In this document: piece by piece, positions 5,568 through 13,600 of the stretch | Numbering within the stretch: the first letter of the stretch is position 1 | Layout of the letters: each line of letters starts with the position of its first letter | From: Candidatus Eiseniibacteriota bacterium | GTDB lineage: Bacteria > Eisenbacteria > RBG-16-71-46 | DNA: 27,911 nucleotides | Assembly: GCA_903921835.1 (NCBI GenBank) | Contig: CAIXRL010000585.1 | Span: 1 to 27,911 of the forward strand | Direction: 5' to 3' | The notes under the pieces: model-generated | Database searches by the model: none | Told to the model about the DNA's origin: nothing | The model's input: the letters and a program-made list of their open reading frames with translations, nothing else | Program-made: the position numbers and the translations under genes

Positions 5568-8527
5568 GCCTGTCTCCTCGCGGCGCTGTGCGGGCAGAAG
5601 AGCCGGTACGCACACCAGCCGCAGTTGCGCTGATCGGGCTTCGGGGGGTACTGGGCCGCGCGGATGCCGCGCGCCGCCTCGGCCACGCGCTCCAGCGCGC
5701 GGTCGAGATACTCGGATTCGACGTCGGCGGCGCCCACGACGCCGGCGCCGACGAAGTGGAGCTCGACGCGCGCCGGGACGACCGCGCGCATCTCACGGTA
5801 GGCGAGCGCGTACAGCCCGAGCTGGCCGTTGCGCACGCTCTCCTTCACGCGTTCGTCGGCCGTTGCGGGATCGTCCAGGTTGCGGGTCTTGTAGTCGACG
5901 AGCACGACGCCCCCGGGCCGCTCGTCGATGCGGTCCCAGCGTCCCTCCACAAGATCGTTGCCGACGCGGAAACGGAACTCCTGTTCGATCGCGGCGGGCG
6001 TCGTGCGCGCGGCGATGTCGCGCGCGATGAAGCGGCGCAGCGTCTCGCGGCCCTGCTCGAGCAGGCGCTCCTCGTGCTCGGGCGTGAGGAAGCCCTCGCT
6101 CGACCACGCGCCCTCGAGCGCGGCGATCACGTCGCCGGTCTCGATGGGCAGGCCCTTGATGCGATGCTGGTGCCAGACCTTGATCGCGTGGTGGATGGCG
6201 TTGCCGTACATGGACGAGGGGTCGCCCGCCAGCGGCACCTGCGCGAGGTGCGCGTAGAAGTATTGCAGCGGGCACGTGCGGTAGTGGTCGATCTGCGCGT
6301 GCGACAGGACGAGCGGCTGGTCGTCCGGAACCGGTACGATCGGGGGCGCGGGCGGCTCGGGCACCGGAGCCCAGCGCGCGATGGACTCGAGCGCGGAGGC
6401 GCCGGGCGCACCCCTGGGGGGCGCGGGCAGGTCGAGCGCCTCCATGACGAACCGGCTGGGGCGCGCCGCGCGCCTGCCGCCGTAGTCGGCCGCGTGGCAG
6501 AGCACGAGCCGGTCGCGTGCGCGGGTCATGCCGACGTAGAAGAGCCGGCGCTCCTCACGGTAGTGCTCCTCGCGCGGATCGCCGCCCGCGTGGCGCAACT
6601 CGAGCGGCAGCTCGAGCCCCTCGCCGCGCGGGTAGGGCGGGAAGCGCTGCTCGATCAGGTTCACCAGGTAGACGACCGGGAACTCGAGTCCCTTGGCGCC
6701 GTGCGCCGTGAGCAGGTTCACCGCTTCGTCGTCGCCTTCGACCTCCGCTGCGGCCGGATCGTCGCCCAGCTCGATGAGCAGGTCCAGGTGAACGATGAAT
6801 TGGTCCACGCGGTCGTTCCTGAGCAGAGGACCCACGCGGCCGACGATGCCGAAGAGCTTGTTCAGGTTCTGCACGCGTTCGAGGTTCTCGGCCGTTTCCT
6901 CGCCCGCCAGCCGGGCCAGCCAGCCGCTCTCCGTGACGAACGCGTAAAGCACTTCCGAGGTTGGGCGCCGCGCCGCGAGGCCCGCCAGCGAGGCGTGCAA
7001 TGCACCGAAGCGCCGGATCGCGTCGCGCGTCTCCTCGCGGAGCGCGGGGTCGTCCGCGAGCGCTTCGCGCGCGACCGCGAGCACGCTGCGCAGCACGCGT
7101 CGCGAGCGCGCGTTGAGCCGCGCCAGGTCGGTCGGATCGGCGCCGAAGAGCGGATCGGCGAGCGCCATGTACACGGAGGCGCCGTGGTCGGGGTCGGCGA
7201 GTGAGCGCAGTACGTTCAGGCACAGCAGCACCTCTGGCCGCGAGTAAAGGCCGCGCATCCCGACGCGGCGGAAGCGGACGCCGCGCGAGCGCAGCGCCAG
7301 CGCGAAGCCGTCGAGGTGGTTGTGCGCTCGTGCCAGGATCGCGAAGTCGCCCGCGCGGGCGGCGCCGGCCGCGACGGCATCGGCGATCTCGCCCGCGACG
7401 ATGTCCGCCTCGTCGCTCGCCGAGCCGAACGCGCGGTGCTCGACCATGCCCGTGAAGGCGCCGCCACCGGCGTCGCGCCGTTCGGCGATGAGCCGCTTGT
7501 CCCACCCGCGCACCGCCTCGAGCCGCGCGGGATCGTTGTGCTTCACCAGCCGGTGCGCGAGATCCAGGATTCGCTGGCCGGAGCGGTAGTTGCGGCGCAG
7601 CAGCACCTGCTTCGCGTCCGGGTAGACGTCCAGGAACTCGAGCAGGTTCTCCACCCTGGCGCCGCGGAAGCGGTAGATGCTCTGGTCGTCGTCCCCCACC
7701 ACCGTGAGCGAACGGCGCGCGCCCGCGAGCAGCTTCACCAGTTCGAATTGGACGTGGTTCGTGTCCTGGAACTCGTCCACCAGGATCCAGCGGTACTGCT
7801 CCAGCACCTGGCGCAGCACCCACGGCCGCTCGCGCAGCAGGCGCAACGCGAGCGCGATCTGCGAGCCGAAGTCTATCCGGCCCTCGCCCAGCAGCAGTTC
7901 CTCGAAGCGCGCGTAGGCGCGCGCCTTCTCGATCTCCGACGCGGCGCGATCGCGCCGATCGGGATCTTCGCCCGCGCTCGCGCGCAGCGATTCGGCGAAC
8001 GCGGCATAGCGGGCCGGCGAGACGTCCTCGTTGCGCGCCCGGTCGATGAGCGTGACGAGCGCGGCGAGATGCGCGTCGGGATTCCCCAGCGGCAGGTAGC
8101 GGTCCAGTCCCAGGTCGAACAGCCGCTCGCGCAGGAACACCAGGATCTCGGCCCGGCTCTCGACGCGCAGCTGGGAGGTCATGCCCAGCTCGATGGCGTG
8201 TTCGCGCACGAGGCGGTCGCAGAAGGCGTTGAACGTCGCGATCGTCGCGCCCACGAGTCCGTAGGGCACCAGCAGGTCCACGCGCGATTCCATCTCGGCG
8301 GCGGCCTTGTCCGTGAACGTGAGCGCGAGGATCTGCTCGGGGCGCACGCGTCTTGCGGTGATGAGCCACGCGATGCGCCGCGTCAGCGCCTGCGTCTTGC
8401 CGGTGCCGGCGCCCGCGACGATGAGCAGCGGTCCCTCGCCGTGCGTGACGGCCTCGCGCTGCTCGTCGTTGAGGCCGGCGAGCAACGCCTCGACCGCGGT
8501 CGTCCCGCCGGGCGGGAGAGTGCTCAC
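5564..8527 (-). CDS. UvrD-family DNA helicase fused to AddB-like Fe-S PD-(D/E)XK nuclease
   Basis: 987 residues. The N-terminal two thirds is a superfamily 1A helicase: Q-motif region LNDEQREAV (19-27), Walker A AGAGTGKT (38-45), motif II VDEFQDTN (about 248-255), motif III GDDDQSIYRFRGA (about 277-289), motif IV RRNYRS and motif V NLLTAHGAKGLEF. The C-terminal part is a RecB/AddB-type nuclease: EGRWDRID and VLVDYKTRN (around 878) carry the acidic and Lys residues. C752 (YRTCPLQYF) plus C969, C972 and C978 (CGWCAYRLFC) form the AddB/Cas4-type 4Fe-4S pattern. This makes it a likely double-strand-break end-resection helicase-nuclease resembling AdnB or AddB; no partner subunit is present. The start is GTG at 8527 without a ribosome binding site, overlapping the stop of a possible small upstream ORF as GTGA. 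Confidence 0.9.
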   Translation of the reverse strand: MSTLPPGGTTAVEALLAGLNDEQREAVTHGEGPLLIVAGAGTGKTQALTRRIAWLITARRVRPEQILALTFTDKAAAEMESRVDLLVPYGLVGATIATFNAFCDRLVREHAIELGMTSQLRVESRAEILVFLRERLFDLGLDRYLPLGNPDAHLAALVTLIDRARNEDVSPARYAAFAESLRASAGEDPDRRDRAASEIEKARAYARFEELLLGEGRIDFGSQIALALRLLRERPWVLRQVLEQYRWILVDEFQDTNHVQFELVKLLAGARRSLTVVGDDDQSIYRFRGARVENLLEFLDVYPDAKQVLLRRNYRSGQRILDLAHRLVKHNDPARLEAVRGWDKRLIAERRDAGGGAFTGMVEHRAFGSASDEADIVAGEIADAVAAGAARAGDFAILARAHNHLDGFALALRSRGVRFRRVGMRGLYSRPEVLLCLNVLRSLADPDHGASVYMALADPLFGADPTDLARLNARSRRVLRSVLAVAREALADDPALREETRDAIRRFGALHASLAGLAARRPTSEVLYAFVTESGWLARLAGEETAENLERVQNLNKLFGIVGRVGPLLRNDRVDQFIVHLDLLIELGDDPAAAEVEGDDEAVNLLTAHGAKGLEFPVVYLVNLIEQRFPPYPRGEGLELPLELRHAGGDPREEHYREERRLFYVGMTRARDRLVLCHAADYGGRRAARPSRFVMEALDLPAPPRGAPGASALESIARWAPVPEPPAPPIVPVPDDQPLVLSHAQIDHYRTCPLQYFYAHLAQVPLAGDPSSMYGNAIHHAIKVWHQHRIKGLPIETGDVIAALEGAWSSEGFLTPEHEERLLEQGRETLRRFIARDIAARTTPAAIEQEFRFRVGNDLVEGRWDRIDERPGGVVLVDYKTRNLDDPATADERVKESVRNGQLGLYALAYREMRAVVPARVELHFVGAGVVGAADVESEYLDRALERVAEAARGIRAAQYPPKPDQRNCGWCAYRLFCPHSAARRQA

Positions 8528-8805
8528 GATCGCGCGCCGTGAGGCCGGCGGATGGGCGCGCGACTGCGCACGCGCGCGGCGCCTTCGACGACGGCGGGAC
8601 CGGTGTGCCGCGCCGCGGCTGCGAGCCGCAAGGGTTCATCGGCGCGATCCGGGGCGATCGCCACGAGCCGCCCGGTGACGCGCGCGGTCGCGGCGTTCCG
8701 CCGGTGGAAAGCGGACGATGCGGGATCGACGAGCCCGCCGGCGGACGCGCCCGCGGGCGAGTCCTGGACCCGCGCGAGCCGCGTGCGCGGAGCGATGGGG
8801 GACAT
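8524..8805 (-). CDS. Possible small protein upstream of the helicase gene
   Basis: An ATG-started frame of 93 codons whose TGA overlaps the helicase GTG start by four bases (GTGA). Such overlaps are the rule for coupled genes in this window, and the helicase has no ribosome binding site of its own. Both points argue that this frame may be translated. Against it: no ribosome binding site before its ATG, Arg/Ala-rich composition and no recognised family. Part of it (RLVAIAPDRADEPLRLAAAAR) could be a strand followed by a helix. If it is not a gene, 8528-8924 is a 397-base non-coding gap between divergent genes. Confidence 0.3.
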   Translation of the reverse strand: MSPIAPRTRLARVQDSPAGASAGGLVDPASSAFHRRNAATARVTGRLVAIAPDRADEPLRLAAAARHTGPAVVEGAARVRSRAPIRRPHGARS

Positions 8806-8815
8806 GCCCGCACGC

Positions 8816-8843
8816 TAGCCCGGACCATTCGTGAATCGCAAGC
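8816..8843 (+). repeat. Solo end of the palindromic repeat (fragment F)
   Basis: TAGCCCGGACCATTCGTGAA followed by TCGC matches the terminal inverted repeat of copies D and E (TAGCCCGG-nnn-ATTC-n-TGAA) with a few differences. No internal repeat sequence or second end can be followed, so it is a remnant. It lies between the divergent helicase and solute-binding-protein genes. Confidence 0.5.
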
Positions 8844-8912
8844 GCGCGCGTATCGCTCAGTCGCGCGTACCTCTGTCGCACGCGGCTTCCGGCGCGATCC
8901 CGCGCGGCGGGG

Positions 8913-8918
8913 TACACT
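8913..8918 (+). promoter_or_regulatory. Possible minus-10 element for a leaderless transcript
   Basis: TACACT ends six bases before the ATG at 8925, and no ribosome binding site precedes that ATG. Transcription would start at or next to the ATG, giving a leaderless mRNA. No good minus-35 is seen (TTCCGG at 8887-8892 with a long spacer is the best). Confidence 0.3.
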
Positions 8919-8924
8919 GCGCGC

Positions 8925-10502
8925 ATGTTGCGACGGATCGCGGTGATGTGTGTCATGGGAGTCCTCGTGCTGGGCGGCGGTGCGCTCGGCGGCTGCGCGC
9001 GGCGCGCGCCGCACGCCGTCGCGATCAAGGTGCGCTGGCTCGCGGGGCGCACTGCGCCGGTATTCGATCCCGACGGACCCGCCGATCCGCTGCGCCGCGC
9101 GCTCGAGAGCCTGCTCTCGTACGGGCTCTACGCGCGCGATTCAGCGGGCGCGACGCACCCGCTCGCGGTCGCGCACGCGACGTGGAGCGACGATGGCCGC
9201 ACGTTGACGCTGCGGCTGCGAGCCGACCTGCGCTTCACCGACGGCACGCCCGCCGGCAGCGCCGACTTTCGCCAGGCACTGCTCGCGGGCCTGGGGCGCG
9301 AGGACCACGCGACGGCCGCCTGGCTGCTCGCGCCGGTCACCGGTCTGGACCGAGTCCGCGCGGGACGGCCGCTGCCGGCGCTGGGCATCGAGGCGCCCGA
9401 TCCGCGCACGCTCGTGCTGCGCCTGGCGCATGCGGATTCGTCACTGATCGAACGGCTGGCGTGCCCGGGCATCGGCGTGCCGTGGAAGGCTCGCGCCGGG
9501 GTCGCATGGGGAGCTGTGGTCGGTCTGGGTCCGTATCGGGTCCTGCGCGAGGAACCAGGACACGCGCTTACCTTCGTGCGGGCGGACACGGGCACGGTCC
9601 GGCGACCGGGAGTGGACACGCTGGACGTGCGCTTCGCGGTGGGGGCCCCGCGCGTGCGTTACGCGCTGCGCCACCAGGCTGCCGATCTCGTGTGGCCGCT
9701 GCCGCCGACGTTTCTTGCCGAGGCGCTGCCCCCGGGACATCGGGTATGCGCGATGGCTGCGCGGCCGGCGCGGCGGCTTCTGCTGGTGTTTCGCAGCGAC
9801 GTGCCTCCCACGACCCGGCTGCCGGCGCGCGCCGCGCTGGCGCACGCCCTGAACCGCGGGGAACTGCTGGAGGCCCTTGGCCTGCCTGCCGGCGGAGCGG
9901 CGTCGTGGCTGGAAGGGGCGGGGCCATTCGAGTTCCCGCGCCTCGATGTCAACGAGATCCGCGGGTGGCTGGCGCGCGGCAGGCTCGGCGCGTCCTTCCA
10001 CGTCGTACTCGCCTTCGATGCCGACGGCGCCGGCGCCGGGATCGCGCGGGTGCTGCAGGGTCAGTGGGCGGGGCTCGGTCTCTACGCCGAACTCAGGCCC
10101 CTGCGCGGCGCCGACGCGCTTGCCGAACCGCTGCGGGCCTCGGCCGCGCAGGTGCAACTCGTCGAGGCGCAGGCGCCCATTCCCGGAGCCCCTGCGGAGC
10201 TGGCGACGCTGGTGCTGCCGCTGCGCGGCCCGGCCGTGGGGAGTTTTCGCACCGGTTGGCGCACACGGGAGTTCGACGCCTGGGCCTCGGGGCCCGACCC
10301 GGCGCCCGGGTTCGACGCGCCGGCCGCCCAGGGCCGGGTCGCGGAGGAAGTCGTCGTCCTGCCGCTTGCGACGCTGCCCTGGTGCTGGGTGGTCCGGGAC
10401 GGAGGGCCGGTTGTGTCGTTTGACCCAGGGACGGGGCCGGCTTTTGCAATCCCAGCATCGGCCGCGGCCGCGCGGGTCACATCCGTCTCCGGAAGTCGTT
10501 GA
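8925..10502 (+). CDS. Solute-binding lipoprotein, ABC transporter family 5 (DppA/OppA-like)
   Basis: 525 residues. The signal peptide has a classic lipobox, ALGGC with Cys at residue 24, so it should be membrane-anchored. The body has the family-5 peptide/nickel-binding layout: WSDDGRTLTLRLRADLRFTDGTPAGSADFRQALLAG near residues 85-120, then VVGLGPYRVLREE, LPARAALAHALNRGELLEALGLP around 305-325, and a final lobe. In transporters of this class such proteins deliver oligopeptides or other solutes to an ABC permease, but no permease or ATPase gene is nearby, so the ligand and partner are unknown. The C-terminal lobe (QGQWAGLGLYAELRPL onward) is compact and ends in an Ala-rich tail. No ribosome binding site; see the minus-10 element at 8913. 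Confidence 0.8.
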   Translation: MLRRIAVMCVMGVLVLGGGALGGCARRAPHAVAIKVRWLAGRTAPVFDPDGPADPLRRALESLLSYGLYARDSAGATHPLAVAHATWSDDGRTLTLRLRADLRFTDGTPAGSADFRQALLAGLGREDHATAAWLLAPVTGLDRVRAGRPLPALGIEAPDPRTLVLRLAHADSSLIERLACPGIGVPWKARAGVAWGAVVGLGPYRVLREEPGHALTFVRADTGTVRRPGVDTLDVRFAVGAPRVRYALRHQAADLVWPLPPTFLAEALPPGHRVCAMAARPARRLLLVFRSDVPPTTRLPARAALAHALNRGELLEALGLPAGGAASWLEGAGPFEFPRLDVNEIRGWLARGRLGASFHVVLAFDADGAGAGIARVLQGQWAGLGLYAELRPLRGADALAEPLRASAAQVQLVEAQAPIPGAPAELATLVLPLRGPAVGSFRTGWRTREFDAWASGPDPAPGFDAPAAQGRVAEEVVVLPLATLPWCWVVRDGGPVVSFDPGTGPAFAIPASAAAARVTSVSGSR

Positions 10503-10528
10503 ACCCTGGGGCGGCAAACCCCTATCGT
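10499..10528 (+). promoter_or_regulatory. Weak sigma70-like promoter before the C25 protease gene
   Basis: TTGAAC (10499-10504, overlapping the stop codon of the previous gene) and TATCGT (10523-10528) are separated by 18 bases. Each matches consensus at four of six positions. The spacing equals that of the better promoters in this window, but the evidence is weak. Confidence 0.25.
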
Positions 10529-10559
10529 AGTAGGTGAAACCTCCGGTTCTGGACTGAGC

Positions 10560-10608
10560 GTGCATGCTCGGGAGCGGCTTCGCTTCCCCGGATGTGCATG
10601 CCCGAGGG
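10560..10608 (+). repeat. Short direct repeat with stem-loop in the protease leader
   Basis: GTGCATGCTCGGGAG (10560-10574) recurs as GTGCATGCCCGAGGG (10594-10608). CTCGGG (10567-10572) can pair with CCCGAG (10601-10606), enclosing a smaller hairpin with AGCG and CGCT arms. It lies in the presumed 5' leader, about 70 bases before the start codon. Function unknown. Confidence 0.35.
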
Positions 10609-10678
10609 CCCGCAGCGCGAAACTTTCGCCGTTCCCCGTGTTCCGTTCATCCAGCGCAGTAGACCCAAGGGAGAGTTC

Positions 10679-13600
10679 ATGCGTCTTCGTCCGATCGCGT
10701 TGCTGGCCGTCGTGCTGTTCGGTCTGGCTTCCGTCGCGAACGCCGCCGTCACGATCGATCGCACGTTCGGCTACGACAACGGCCGCGTTCATGTCGTGCA
10801 GCGGGCGGGCTACGCGCACGTCGATCTTCCGGGTGCGGCGATCGAGACGCGCCCCGGGCGGCCGGAGCTGCCCTGGATGTCCGAACGGGTGGACCTGCCT
10901 CCCGGCATGCGCGTGAGTGCCGTCGAGGTCACCGGCATCGAGACGCGGACCATCGCCACGGGCGCGCGACTGGCGCCGGCACTCGTACAGGTGCCGGGTC
11001 TCGGAGCCGAAGAGCGCTCGAAGCCCGATCCGCTTTACTTCAGCGGCGCCACGCTGCAGCCCGAGCAGGTCGTCTCGCTCGGCATGCAGGGCGGGCTTCG
11101 CGGACGCAGCGTGGCATGGCTGCGGGTGGCCCCGACGCAGTGGGACGCACGCACGGGCGCCGTCACCCTCGTGACGAAGGTCGCCGTGCGCCTCACCCTG
11201 GACACGGATCCGACGCCGCCGCTGCATCGCGAGCGGATCGTGAGCGAGTGGGAGGACCGTGACGGGCTGCCCTCCGGCGTGCCCTCGCGCGCGCTGGGCG
11301 ACCTCCTCGCGTCGGCGAGCCCGCGCACCCGGGGCCGCGCCGCCCCGTTCCGCGCGACGCAGCTGCCCTCGGTGCTCGGCAGCCCGGTCGAATACGTGAT
11401 CGTGACCAACGAAGCGATGGCACCGGTCTTCCAGCAGTTCGCGGACTGGAAGACGCAGACCGGTGTGCCCGCCGTCGTCCGCACCGTATCGTTCATCCAG
11501 CAGCAGTATCCGTCCGCAGCGGACGACGCCGAGCGGATCCGGCTTTTCCTGCGCGACGCCTACACTCGCTGGGGCACCAGGTGGGTGCTGCTCGGGGGCG
11601 ATACCGACGTCATCCCGGTGCGCCTGGGCGCGACGACATTCTACGACGGCGAGCAGATCGCCACCGACCTGTACTACAGCTGTCTCGACGGCAACTGGAA
11701 CGCGAACGGCGACAGCCTCTACGGCCAGGGCACCTACCCGGGGGACAATGCCGACCTGATGCCCGAAGTCTACGTGGGCCGCGCCCCGGTCAACACGGTC
11801 AGCCAGGCGCAGACCTTCGTCAACAAGACCCTGCAGTACGAACGCACGCCGCTGGGCGACTACGAGAACCGCTGGACGCTCTGTGCCGAGGTGCTCTTTC
11901 CGCACCCCTGGACCGTGGGAACGACGCCCAGCGAGGACGGCGCGGACATCGCGGAGCAGATGCTGCCGCTCACGGACCAGTTGCCGGTCAACGTGGCGCG
12001 ACTCTACAAGAACTACACGGATCCGAAGTGGCGCGCCGGCGTCCTGCCCGAATCGCGCGTCGCCGTGCTCGATTCCCTCAGCGCCGGCTGCGGCCTCGCC
12101 CTGATCGTAGGTCACGGCTACCGCAACGTGATGGAGGTGGGTGATGGCTCGCTCACGAACGCAGACGTGGGCGCCCTCACGAACGGCAATCGCCTGTTCA
12201 ACCTCTACGCGATCAACTGCACCACGAGCGCGATCGACTTCCCGTGCATCGGCGAGGCGTTCCTGCTGAACCCGAGCGGCGGCGCGGTGACGAACATCGG
12301 CTCGACGCGCTACGACTTCGCCAGCACGGTGCAACTCTACCAGTACGAGTATTTCCGGCTGTTCGTCGAGGACAGCGTCAGCGCGGTCGGGGAGCTGAAC
12401 GCGCGCCAGAAGCTGCCCTTCATTCCGTACTCGAACTACGACAGCGTGGATCGCTGGACGCAGATGGCGATGCTGCTGCTGGGCGATCCCGAGCTGCGCA
12501 TGTGGCGAGGGGCGCCCCGCACGCTGGTGGTCACCGCGCCGGCGTCCATCGCGCTGAGCGACACCCAGTTCACCGTGCACGTCGTGGCGGTGGGCTCGCC
12601 GGTGGCGAACGCCAGGGTAACCGCCTATCGCGGGGGGAACGATTTCTCGTCCGTCACGACCAACGCTTCGGGAGACGCCACAGTGCCCTTCCGGCCCGAT
12701 TCGCTCGGGTCATTCTCGCTGGTGGTCACGGCGTTCAACGCGCGTCCCTCGCAGGCAACGGTCACGATCACTCCGGTCAGCTCGGCCGCGCTCAGCGATG
12801 GCGCTGTCGCGGTGGTGGACAACGGTTCCAATGGTACGCAGGGGGACGGTAGCGCCAGCCTCGACGCGGGTGAGACCGTCGACCTGCTCGTGCCGCTCAA
12901 GAACGAGGGTGGCAGCACCGCCACCGGCGTCACCGCCACGCTCACGACCACGGATCCGCTCGTTGCGGTCGTCACGCCGGTCGTGGGCTACTCCGCGATC
13001 GGCTCCGGCGCGCTCGTCGCGCCCGCTTCGCCCGCGTCGGGATTTCGCATCAGCTTGCCCTACACGGTGGCCGACCAGCGCGAGGTGCCGTTCTTCGTCG
13101 TGATCACCGACGGTTCGGGCCACTCGTGGCGGGACAGGTTCCAGCTGGTCGTGCACGCACCCGAGCTTCGCAGCTACTCGCACGGCGAGACCGAGACGGT
13201 CGGCAACGGCAACGGCCGTCCCGAGACGGGAGAGACGGTCAACTACACCATCGCGCTGGAGAACATCGGCACGGGCATCGCGCACGGCGTCACCCTCAAG
13301 CTGCGCTCCTACGACGGCCTGAGTTCGGTCACCGACAGCATCTCGAGCCTGGGTGACATTGCGCCCGGAGCGACGGCGACTGGTGACGCGGTGCAGTTCC
13401 AGCCGCTATCCGCACTGGCGAAGCTCACTGCGATCGTCTCGAACTCCTACGGGGTGCTGTCCACGCAGACGTTGGACCTGTCCTACCCGTCCACGCCCGT
13501 GGTTCTGCGGGCCATTGGCCAGGCGACGGGTGTGGCGTTGACGTGGCCCCCCGTGGCGGGGGCGGACCTCTTCGGGTACAACATTTACCGTGCCTCCGCC

